This document shows positions 34,701 through 45,800 of a stretch of 64,000 nucleotides of DNA, one piece after another. Below the pieces are notes generated by a model that ran no database searches, was not told where the DNA came from, and was given only the letters and a program-made list of their open reading frames with translations. A program made the position numbers and the translations under genes. Position 1 is the stretch's first letter; each line of letters starts with the position of its first letter. Location: assembly GCA_903772945.1 (NCBI GenBank), contig CAICTM010000008.1, positions 62,001 to 126,000 of the forward strand, written 5' to 3'. Source of the DNA: Seminavis robusta (taxonomy: Eukaryota; Bacillariophyta; Bacillariophyceae; Naviculales; Naviculaceae).

Positions 34701-37412
34701 TGTGGGGCTTGATGTAGGATTTGCAGTAGGCTCTAGTGTGGGAGGCAGTGTAGGCTCTGAAGTGGGAGTAACTGTAGGCGAAGAAGTTGGCCCATCGGTT
34801 GGGGCAAGAGTTGGCAGCTGTGTAGGCTCTGAAGTGGGAGTAACTGTAGGAGAAGAAGTTGGCCCATCTCTTGGGGCTGGTGTTGGCTGCTGCGTTGGGC
34901 TTTCGGTGGGTTCATAGGTTGGGGCTGGAGTTGGTGGAATCGTTGGGATGAATGTGGGTTCCTGTGTTGCAAAGGTCATTCCTTGTTCTGCTCTTGGGGT
35001 ACTGGTAGGGAAAGAAGTTGGCCTTGGTGAGGGTGCATTGGTTGGGGAAGGAGTAGGCTCCCTTGTTGGGGCAGTGGTAGGGCCGTATGTCGGGCTTTCC
35101 GTTGGAGCCACTGTTGGCTCTGCTGTGGGAAGATTGGTTGGATTGGACGTAGGACTTGCCGTAGGAGAATGGGAAGGAGCAAGCGTTGGCCCTCCTGTTG
35201 GTTTGGCTGATGGGGAAGCACTGGGAGGCACAGACGGTGTGTCGGAAGGAATCAAGGATGGCGTGAGTGAGGGAATCATGGAGGGTGAATCAGACGGTGA
35301 CATGGATGGCATGTCAGAGGGAGGAGCTGTTGTGGGATTGGGCGTCGGGGCCTCGGTTTCTAGCGTCAGAATATCATGCAGTAACCGTTGGCATTCCTCG
35401 GTCGATGTTGGCTTGCTGGCACAATCGAGAATGGTGTCCACCGATGCACCAGAGTCTTCTGCCAGTGCCAAGAGCGTTTGGCAATATTGTGACTGGGTTG
35501 ATGATGAAGACGACGATGAAGAATTAGACAGGGACGACTTGGCCGTGCTGTTTCCCGACAAGAAGCAATTTTCAATGTCCGACAAGTCACTGGAAACAAA
35601 AATGGCCACCGGAGTGCCACCGTTGGCTTCCACCGCCGCCGATGCCAATTCAATCTGTTCTTTGTCTATAAAGAGAACAATGGCAGTTCGGCCCTCTGCA
35701 TCCATGGTGGTGGCTTGGACCACTCGAATTACCTGATTGGCGTACTCTCTGAAACTGGCTACGGCTGCTGCCGAAGCTGCTGCGATAATGCCATTCTCTT
35801 CGAGGTAGGGTGCGAGGCTGTAACTAAAGGAAGCGGCAAACATTTCAAAGAACTGGCTGAGATCAAACTGTTGCAGAAACCGGTGTTGTTGCAGTTGCAA
35901 CTGCAATAGTTCATTAAAGTCTTTGTCTTCTTGGAGTCTCCGTCGGGTGGTGTTGGTGTTGAGGGACACAACCGCGTCGTTATCGTCCTGCACGTCAAAG
36001 AGTGGCTCGTGGTCGGGACATCCGACACATTGTAATATTGCTTGCCAATAGGTGGTGGTGACGGACTCTGCTACGGCGGCATCGTAGGCTGCGAGAGTGG
36101 CATTGGTGTTGGTACTATTGTTGGGATCGAACGAGTCAAAGTTGGTGTGGTTTCCCCAATCCGTGTCCCATTCCGTCAGATTGGCCGAGAGCATGATACG
36201 GGACATGGGATCGAGGCACATGCCCGATATTTCATTGTATACATCCCGAAAGAGTTCCTCCATGAGATGCTTGTGCTCTTGAAAGACACGGGGTGGTATC
36301 CCTTCAATCTTGAGTTGTACATAGCCCGTCTTGTCTTCGGCCAGATCGGCATTGGCACATGTGGGTGGTACAAACAGAGCGGGAAGTACCATGGCTGTTG
36401 ACGGTCCCGACGTGGCGGCAATGGCGGCCACGGAAACGACGGCGACTCCCGCTGCCACGGCCGCCACTTGGGATGTAGCCCCGGCACTAGCGACGGCACT
36501 GGCCAGATTTCCGGCGGCTCCTGATGCGGCAGCCGTGCCAGAAGCAGCTGCGGTTCCACTGGCAGCACTCCCTGCAGCATTATTGGCGGCCGCCGTTGCC
36601 ATTTGCGCCACGGCAGGAGGAGGTCCCGGAGGAGCGGCTCCTCCTCCACCACCACTACCACCACCGCTGGTCCCCACGGAACTGTGAGACGTGGCAGACA
36701 TATCCATTTCGGGAACGTGTAGCAACTCTTGTTGTAGCATCTCTTGAGGATTTCCTTCGAGAACTGGATTATCGTTGTCTCCACCTTTGCTGCATCGTCC
36801 GCAGAGTTTTGTCACGATTCCCGAGAACTGTAGCCAGGCAGTCCAAATGGCAGTGGCAAACTGCTGCATACAGAGATAAAAAAAGATTCCACAGAAAACG
36901 GCCCTTTCTTTTTCGTAGGCGTAATCTTCAGAGTCGAGACTGTCGGGAATCACAGATGAGGAACAGTGACTACTGCCATCCTCAATATCACCCTCCTCCT
37001 CCTCCTCATCATCATCATCGTCGTTGGCATACAACTCTTCCGAGCTATTGTAGTCGAAATAAGTACTCCTCTCCTTGCTCTTGAGAGAACCGTCGCTACC
37101 CGTAAGACGACCCCGTTGATCGTTGGCTCGTTTTCTCCAGTTGTTTCGAAGCTTGAGAGTATCATTGTCATCGTCATGCTCATCATTAGTGCTGTCTTCT
37201 TCATCTGCTAGAGCGTCTTCTTCGTCTGCTAGTAGTAGTATGTCTTGCCGTTGGTTCTCTACATCAGCCACATCATCTACATCAACCTCATCAACCTCTG
37301 CTTCATGTAAAGGCATTGCCATCAAGGGTGGGATGTCGCTAGTAGCACTACTGGTACCACCATCAGCACCATCAGCACCATCAGCAACGGAGGAAGAAGA
37401 AGACTTGGCCAT
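31792..37412 (-). CDS. Paralog E: stalked surface protein with one ricin-type lectin module
   Basis: ATG at 37412 (MAKSSSSS). Order: Ser/acidic N-terminus with RSTYFDYNSS and SSSVIPDSLDSED; helix GIFFYLCMQQ (near 36885); Cys/Lys patch; Gly/Ala-rich segment (36690-36395); conserved domain (36370-35350) with LFRDVYNEISGMCLDP, CVGCPDHEPLF and RRRLQ; PT stalk; Cys-pair domain (34450-34130) with YYLFGLGNV and GQRRLQ; PSxxPS stalk with 162-base repeats; lectin-like module (32170-31800) with GSCLTLQSDGV, SIEQWYSHSDGG and SCLDTDGSSPCQNQ, ending VDSDFWG-stop. One base is lost at about 32587 (GATGGGTGGCAC where sister repeats have GATGGGCTGCCAC), so the lectin part is one frame off. Otherwise the gene is uninterrupted and no intron is needed. 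Only one beta-trefoil, against two in B and C. Confidence 0.85.
32480..33130 (-). repeat. 162-bp tandem repeat (54 residues), four copies, in paralog E
   Basis: GCAGAGCC recurs at 32480, 32641, 32803 and 32965, with a variant at 33127, giving spacings of 161, 162, 162 and 162. Units encode GLGSASPSVS.APSQPPSMI and so on to YNPS. The 161-base unit carries the frame-breaking deletion. Confidence 0.92.
37042..37123 (-). repeat. 82-nt block shared with paralog D
   Basis: Partner of 29593-29674. Encodes the same RSTYFDYNSS-containing segment. Confidence 0.85.
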
Positions 37413-39850
37413 CCTGCTACGGTATCAGCTAGCTATTACTGGATCTTTGTCTCTCTTCGAATGGAGAGGTCAGCTGTTGCTACTCTACTAGTAGCTTGGT
37501 AGTAGCCACTACTATAGCTAGTATTCAGATGCTGTTGGTCTGTTGTATTCCGGGTGTGGACCTACTAGCTAGTCAGTTAGTTTGAGAGTTTTGAGGCCTG
37601 TGACTGAGCCATACAGGCATGAACTGGTGTGCTCGTAGACTGCTCGTAGTGCCAAAATAGAGCAGCTTACCCCAAAATCATAGGGAAGCTATCGTAACAA
37701 GCTCACCCGACACAAATAAAAAAATAACTTACACAGCAAAACTTCACCTCCAAAATGTGAGACCCATTACCGCCAAACACTTACTGAAAGAAAGAGGAGT
37801 TCAGCAGAGAACAAGAAAAAGAAGACTCTAGTGTATCTTCTAAATCCTAAAAGCTAGAATTCAATCAAATGATATTGCTTTTCTACACGCTTCGCATTGA
37901 GGTGTTCAAGGACAAAACAAAGGACTTAATTAAAGTACACAACACAGTACCGCTTTCTTTGACAACGGGACTTTGTGAACCAAATAGTCAAGCATTCGTG
38001 AGTAAATTGAACAGACACACACATAACTCAGTAAAGCCTCATACATGGGGTCACATTGTCCTTGGTTACACTCGGGAACAAGGGCATCTCACAATTTATT
38101 GGCAATCCACCAACAAAAGTGGGAAAAACAAAGGAGGATTCAATACTACTAGTACACTAGTACATGACATTGTATTTCGCTGCATGGATGCCAAAGTGAA
38201 AGTATGCACCGGTTTCTTGGAAAAGAAATATTTCGTAAAAGCCCCCAATCGCGATACTTGCCACAAAGACATAAACAAAATGGCAATGATGAACAAGACG
38301 CCTGCAACCAGAATTCAGAATGGGAATTAAATCCATCTTACCTTTCCGAATTGATGCGATTAAATTTAAATCATCAGACCCGGAGGTTGACACGGCCAAA
38401 CTCGGCCAATGGCCAAAGCTTCTAAAGCCCTACACGTAACATTCATGACATGACATCATGGTAACGATGACCTGGTGTAACCGTGAAACATCAGAACGGG
38501 ATGTACCTGGTACTAGTAGCTAGCTAGCGCCAGATAGCTATTGTAGAGACACTGGGGGGGTGGAGAAATCCAGTGCCATCCATCTAGACTAGACTGCCAA
38601 GACAAGCCTTAGTATACGATACTACTACTGTGCCCCTATTGGTACCATGTGCCGCGGTACCAGTACTGACACCAGCACGAGTTACCTTGTGGCTCAGTCA
38701 ATTATTCAATTTTATGCTCAGAGGGGGGCGCAGCTGGGAAAATGAGAGGGCCTACACGACGACATACAGCTGTTTTCTGTTTGATCTGAGCGGGATTATT
38801 GTACCGATTCCCCCCAGGCTCACAGGCAACCGACAACTGGCTCCTGGCTCCTGTGCGTCAAGATCAACGATCGAGTTGCTCTTCATCACCAAAGGTTTGC
38901 TCTCGTTTGCCGTGGCTACTCCACAACCAAAGAAATAAACCTTCGAGCCATCTGTGGCATGGGTAACAGCAAAACCAAAGGACATCACGCATAGGATCAC
39001 CTGGGATCACGAACAGCTTCACGAACATACATACATGTACTAGTACACGCTCGCATGCACCATGTATTCCTCGTTTATTTGCCACCTTCTACACGACATT
39101 GTAGGTATCCTATTGTGTAGACTAGTTGCTTTGTTTTAGTTCAGTTTGGAGTTGAATCAATCAATCCTAGCTAGTGATGTCTGCTCATGATACTACTAGT
39201 AGCTTGCTTCACCCTCATACCCAGCCACAAGTCCCGGTTGCAGAAGGCAGCATGTCACCAGAGCTACTAACTTGTACGGTACCAGTGAAGTCAAGAGATG
39301 ATACAGTGCAACCTGCCTATCAATAGCGATGACTAACCGCAAAAGTTGCGCACCCCTAGCTATAGCTAGCTACGAGCTACGAGCTACCTGGTACTAGCTA
39401 GCAATAAGTCTTCACCAACCAAGCGACTTGTCACGGAACTTTGGGATCCTGAGGAGTTGAAGAGTTACAGTCACAGCCAAGCGCCAAGGCACCTGGCAGA
39501 CACGACGTTCTATTGCTGCTGGTATCAAAGTTTTCTTGGCCGCACAGGCAACAAAGCAGCATTGCTGGCCTAGTACGGTAGCTCTCTCGAAACCTAGTCA
39601 GTCCTACCTCTCCCACTATGTAGTTGAGGATCCATGCTGTGACAATGCCCTCAGACAACAAATTTTCTGTTGCTTCAGCAAGAAGTTATCTACACCTACT
39701 GAATAGCTATTGTAGGTGTTGGCTCTTCTCAGAGACATTCTGAGCTCTAGCTAGCTAGAAGAACTAAAGATAGTAGAGAAACTCAAAAGCACTATATTCG
39801 CTGGATTCTCAGTGGTTCTGGATTCTTCAAGCAGTTCTAGCTTGAATCTT
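37413..39850. other. Intergenic region E-F
   Basis: 2.4 kb. Contains one 153-codon ORF of doubtful status (listed separately), GCTAGCTAGC-type words near 38520 and 39365, and otherwise nothing I can support. Should include the promoter of E at its left end. Confidence 0.5.
37869..38330 (+). CDS. Doubtful hypothetical ORF of 153 codons
   Basis: ATG to TAA open frame, Lys/Asn/Thr-rich, with no domain I recognise, no signal peptide and no clear hydrophobic segment beyond the first eight residues. The opposite strand also carries 66-80 codon ORFs of similar quality. It is isolated between two giant genes on the other strand. It could be chance or a remnant. Confidence 0.18.
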   Translation: MILLFYTLRIEVFKDKTKDLIKVHNTVPLSLTTGLCEPNSQAFVSKLNRHTHNSVKPHTWGHIVLGYTREQGHLTIYWQSTNKSGKNKGGFNTTSTLVHDIVFRCMDAKVKVCTGFLEKKYFVKAPNRDTCHKDINKMAMMNKTPATRIQNGN

Positions 39851-42800
39851 TTAGGACCAAAAGTTGCTGTCTACAATCAACTGCTCGTTTTGTTTGTTTT
39901 GACAAGGACTGGTACCATCATTGTCAATGCAGTTGTTGCTCTGCTGTGATGCAATGCCACCATCAGCATGAGCAATCCAAATCTGATTGGCATCCGCAGA
40001 TGAACAAGTCACTATTGTAATCCAACCATTTCCGCCACTATCAAGCACACACTTGGCACCAGATGGAGCCTCAATCTGGTTGCATGAGTTGTACTGGAAC
40101 TGCTGGTTGGAGCTAGAATCACAGGCCTCCATTGCAAGAGATACACCATCTGACTGTAGCGTCAGACATGATCCTGGGCTACCAGTTGTCCTGAGAAAAA
40201 GGGGGCCTGCTGTTCCCAGTGAAGAACAGGAGTCCACTGGAGCAGCCGATGGACTCTTGGATGGTGATATGGAAGGTTGAGATGAAGGTACAGGAAGGGA
40301 TGGTGTGCTGGATGGACTTTCACTGGATAGGGATGGAGCAACAGAAGGACGGGTGCTTGGGCTTGATGATGGAGCAGCTGCCAGAGGCCCAGATGGAGAT
40401 TCCGAGGGACTACTGCTAGGAAGTACCGACGGTAAATCTGAAGGACTGGTACTGGGAGTTCTTGAAGGAATGTCTGAGGGACTGATACTGGGAATCATGG
40501 AAGGCACGGCTGATCCAGATGATGATGGTAATCTGGATGGACTGGAGCTAGGAAGAAATGACGGGGCGTCTGATGGACTAATGCTGGGAATCATGGATGG
40601 ACTAATGCTGGGAACCATGGATGGACTAGCTGATTTCAAACCAGATGGCGTCAACGAAGGGCTGATGCTTGGGCTCAGCGATGGGTCTTTGGATGGATGG
40701 GCGCTGGGCATTGTGGAAGGATTTTTTGATGGGCTACTGCTAGGGAGTACCGATGGTATATCTGAAGGACTGATACTGGGAGTTCTTGAAGGAATGTCTG
40801 AGGGACTGATACTGGGAATCATGGAAGGCACGGCTGATCCAGATGGACTAGCTGATTTCAAACCAGAGGGCGTCAACGAAGGGCTGATGCTTGGGCTCAG
40901 AGATGGGTCTTTGGATGGATGGGCGCTGGGCATTGTGGAAGGATTTTTTGATGGGCTAGCACTGGGTGCTGAGCTTATGCTGGGTTGTCTGGAAGGATCT
41001 TCTGAAGGTGGACTACTTGGGCTTGATGATGGTTTGCTGGCACTGGGGGTCATGGATGGTGATTCAGATGGGGACCCGGATGGTGCATTGCTGGGAGCTG
41101 AGCTGAGAGATGGAACTACAGATGGAACCCTTGAGGGAGCATCTGATGGAGTGAAGGAGGGGAAACTAGAAGGGGATTCTGATGGTTGTTCTGATGGGGA
41201 AGACGAAGGAACCGAGGAAAGCTGTGTTGGAGAATTTGAAGGGGGCGTGGAAGGTGAATTTGATGGTGCCAGGGATGGAGCATTTGATGGATGTAAGCTT
41301 GGCACAGAAGAAGGGTATCCAGATGGAATCTTGGATGGGCTTCCAGTAGGTGCACCTGTCATCGCTGTTGGATTCAGTGATGGAGATGCAGAAGGATCTG
41401 TTGAAGGATGCAAAGACGGGGAAAGAGAAGGAACACTCGATGACAAGATTGACGGACCTGTCGACGGCACGTTGGAGGGAGAGTTGGATGGTGGCTCAGA
41501 TGGGTGCGTTGAAAGTGTACCAGAGGCGGCACTGGATGGCCCAAACGATGGTATAGCTGAAGGTTTTGTGCTTGGTATGCTTGAGGGCGATGCAGAAGTT
41601 TGACTGCTTGGCACTGATGAAGGAGAAGATGAGGTGCTAGGTGAGGCAGAGGGAATAGCTGTAGGGCTTTTTGTTGGATTCCCTGGTGTTACAGAGGGGC
41701 TGTGAGAGGGAGATGAAGACGGGAGACTAGAAGGTCTTATAGAGGGTGTATAGGATGGATTCTGGGATGGAATTTGTGAAGGTACAACTGATGGAGAGGT
41801 GGATGGTTGCTTGCTTGGTACTGTGGAGGGAGATTGCGACTTGCTGGGTGGTGCAGAGGGCAGGATTGTTGGGCTTTTTGTGGGATTTCCTGGTAATACA
41901 GAGGGACTGTGTGAGGGAGATGATGAAGGGGCAGTGGAAGGAATTGACGAGGGTGGAGAAGATGGGACGAAGGATGGATGGCTACTTGGTGCTGCTGAAG
42001 TTGTGCTGCTTGGTGCTGCTGAAGGTCTCGTTGTTGGGATTTTAGTAGGTTGGAAGGTTGGTTGCCTGCTTGGTGCAGCCAAAGGAGATTGTGAAACGCT
42101 AGGCGTTGAAGATGGCAATGACGATTGCACTTTTGTTGGGCTGCCCGTAGGATTCCCAGGGGCTACTGAAGGCAGAGATGTTGGTGCCGTGGTTGGAGAT
42201 TGAGTGGACAACGTAACAGCTGTTGCAGTTGCACCAGTAATTCCCAGAGCAGTTGTGTATGCTTGAAGGAAAGTAACTTCATCATTTGTAGAAGGAAAAA
42301 GGCTGGCACCACTGATTTGGCGGGCCAACACGAGAAATGCTGTTGCAGGTGAAGCTGGAACTTGTAGTCTGCGTTGGCCTGATGGAATGTATAATGCTAC
42401 ATTTAGCAGCTCTGCAGAGCACACTGTCTTGTTGACAGCTTCATAGCCAACAGTGAATGCATTCACCAATGTGTCTGCTGCTGTACCACTCACATTTGCT
42501 GATGTGAACACATAGTAAACCTTCTGCTCCTCAACAAAAGCAGTTGCACAACCTTGGCTGGGGGCAGAAGATTGGACTGTTGAGGGACTGAAACTTGGCG
42601 ACCCAGCTGCTGCAGTAGGAGTCCCTGTGGTGGGACTGAGACTTGGTGAACCGGGGGTAACAGTGGGAGTTCCTGATGTTGGGGATCCACCCGTGGGGTT
42701 TGCAGTAGAGGGAGCCATGGAAGGGCTTCCGGGTATGACAGTCGGATTGCCGGTGGTCGGTGGCCCAGCAGTAGGACCCGACGTTGATGGACGGATACTG

Positions 42801-45800
42801 GGAGAACCAGGAGTGACCGTAGGAGACGAAGTGACGGACGCCCTAGTGGGACTTGCAGTGGTGGGCGCCACCGAGGGACTGCCAGGAGAAACAGTCGGGA
42901 GTCCACTAGTTGGTGCAGTAGGAGTCTCAGTTGTGGGACTGGCACTTGGTGAACCTAGGATGACGGTTGGATGAGCAGTGGTGGGCGCCCCTGTAGTTGG
43001 GGATCCATTCCCAGGATTGGCAGTTGTGGGTGCAAAGGATGGACTTGCAAAAGTCACTGTTGGCGTTCCAGTTGTGGGACCACCAGTAGTTGGACTGCCA
43101 GTAGTTGGACTGACACTGGGAGAACCAGGTGTCACGGTGGGAACAGATTCAACAGGACTGGCCGTGGTGGGTGCCAGCGAGGGGCTTCCAGGGGTCACTG
43201 TAGGTGTTCCGGTTGTGGGACTGCCAGTTGTCGGACTGGTGCTGGGAGAACCAGGAGTCACGGTGGGTACAGATTCAAGGGGACTGGCCGTGGTGGGTGC
43301 CAGCGAGGGGCTTCCAGGGGTTACTGTAGGTGTTCCGGTTGTGGGACTGCCAGTAGTTGGACTGACACTGGGAGAACCAGGAGTCACGGTGGGAACAGCA
43401 GGACTGGCTGTGGTGGGTGCCAGCGAGGGGCTTCCAGGGGTCACTGTAGGTGTTCGGTTGTGGGACTGCCAGTTGTGGGACTGGTGCTGGGAGAACCAGG
43501 AGTCACGGTGGGTACAGATTCAAGGGGACTGGCCGTGGTGGGTGCCAGCGAGGGCTTCCAGGGGTCACTGTAGGTGTTCCGGTTGTGGGCTGCCAGTGTC
43601 GGACTGGTGCTGGGAGAACCAGGGTCACGGTGGGTACAGATTCAAGGGGACTGGCCGTGGTGGGTGCCAGCGAGGGGCTTCCAGGGGTTACTGTCGGTGT
43701 TCCGGTGTGGGACTCAGTAGTTGGATGACACTGGGGAACCAGGAGTCACGTGGGACAGCAGGACTGGCGTGTGGTGCCAACGGGGGCTTCCAGGGGTCAC
43801 TGTAGGTGTTCCTGTTGTGGGACTGCCAGTAGTTGGACTGGCACTGGGGGAACAGGAGTCACGGTGGGAACAGCAGGACTGGCTGTGGTGGGTGCCAGCG
43901 AGGGGCTTCCAGGGGTCACTGTAGGTGTTCCGTTGTGGGACTGCCAGTTGTCGGACTGGTGCTGGGAGAACCAGGAGTCACGGTGGGTACAGATTCAAGG
44001 GGACTGGCCGTGGTGGGTGCCAGCGAGGGGCTTCCAAGGGTCACTGTCGGTGTCTGTTTGTGGACTGCAGTAGTTGGACTGACACTGGAGAACGAGTCCG
44101 GTGGGAACAGCAGGACTGGCTGTGGTGGGTGCCAGCGAGGGGCTTCCAGGGGTCACTGTAGGTGTTCCGGTTGTGGGACTGCCAGTTGTCGGACTGGTGC
44201 TGGGAGAACCAGGAGTCACGGTGGGTACAGATTCAAGGGACTGGCCGTGGTGGGTGCCAGCGAGGGGCTTCCAGGGGTTACTGTCGGTGTTCCTGTTGTG
44301 GGACTGCCAGTAGTTGGACTGGCACTGGGAGAACCAGGGTCACGTGGGAACAGCAGGACTGGCTGTGGTGGTGCCAGCGAGGGGCTTCCAGGGGTCACTG
44401 TAGGTGTTCCGTTGTGGGATGCCAGTTGTCGGACTGGTGCTGGGAGAACCAGGGTCACGGTGGGTACAGATCAAGGGGACTGGCCGTGGTGGTGCAGCGA
44501 GGGGCTTCCAGGGGTACTGTCGGTGTTCCTGTTGTGGGACTGCCAGTAGTTGGACTGACACTGGGAGAACCAGGTGTCACCGTGGGAACAGATCCAACGG
44601 GACTGGCCGTGGTGGGTGCCAGGATGGGCTTCCAGGGGTTACTGTCGGTGTTCCGTTGTTGGGCTGCCTGTACTTGGATTGAAACTGGGAGAACCAGGTG
44701 TCACAGTGGGGACAGAACCAAAGGAAGTGGCAGTGGTTGGCGCCAAGGTTTGGCTTCCAGGAGTTTCGGTTGGCTCATCAGTTGTGAGTGAAACTGTTGG
44801 AGCTGTTGTTGGGTTCATGGTTGGTTCATTTGTTGGTGCTGGAGTTGGGTTGTTTGTGGGCTCTGTAGTTGGTTCATTGGTGGGATCTGTAGTTGGCTCA
44901 TTGGTGGGCTCGGGTGACGGATCCAACGTTGGGGGTGTTGTAGATTCTTCAGTAAGGCTAGGTAGTGCTGTATCTGAAATGGTACTTGGATTCGCAGTCG
45001 TTGGGGCTAGAGATGGGCTCCCAGGAGCCACAGTTGGCGTTGCAGTTGTTTGACTGCCAGTAGTTGGACTTGTGCTGGGAGAACCAGGTGTCACGGTGGG
45101 CACAGAACCGCCTGGATTGGCAGTAGTCGGTGCCAGTGAGGGGCTTCCTGGAATCACTGTTGGTACTCTGGTGGTGGGGTTACCAGTAGTTGGACTGGTG
45201 CTGGGAGAGCCTGGAGTAACCGTGGGTACAGATCCATCGGGATTGGTTGTGGTGGGCATAGCAGATGGGCTTCCAGGGTCACGTTGGTGTTCCAGTTGTG
45301 GGACTGCCGTATTGGACTGACGCTGGGAGTCGCAGTGGGTGTAAGTGAGGGGCTTCCAGGAGTCACGGTTGGGGGTCGGGTCGTTCTGACTGTCCGTATT
45401 AGGACTGGTGCTGAGAGAGCCTGGAGTAAACGTGGGATGAGAACCATCGGGACTGGCTGTGGTGGGTGGCAGTGAGGGACTTCCAGGGGTCACTGTGGGT
45501 GGACCAGTAGTGGGACTGCCAGTACTTGGACTGAAATTGGGAGAACCAGGTGTCACAGTGGGTACAGTTCCTAGGGGATTGTCTGTGGTGGGTGCCAAGG
45601 ATGGGCTTCCAGGAGTAACAGTTGGGGTTCCAGTATCCGTTGCGGATTGAAATGCAGTGGAACTGGAGGGAGCAGAGGCTGATGTTGGACTTGGACTGCC
45701 AGAGGTTCCGGCTGCCGTGGAAAGGCCAGTGGGCTGACCAGGGGTACTAGTTGCGGGTGCGTTGTTATCGCTAGCAACACCACCCGAGGGAACACCTGCC

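Noticed and set aside
39854-40215. Ricin-like toxin
   Set aside because: Only the sugar-binding beta-trefoil fold is present. No toxic enzymatic chain is encoded in any paralog.
43833-44549. Overlapping plus-strand ORFs with Gly/Cys/Arg-rich text in the F array
   Set aside because: Out-of-frame readings of the indel-rich minisatellite, without any domain.
43020-45650. CRISPR array
   Set aside because: The repeats are coding, tandem without unique spacers of constant size, in a eukaryotic gene with introns.
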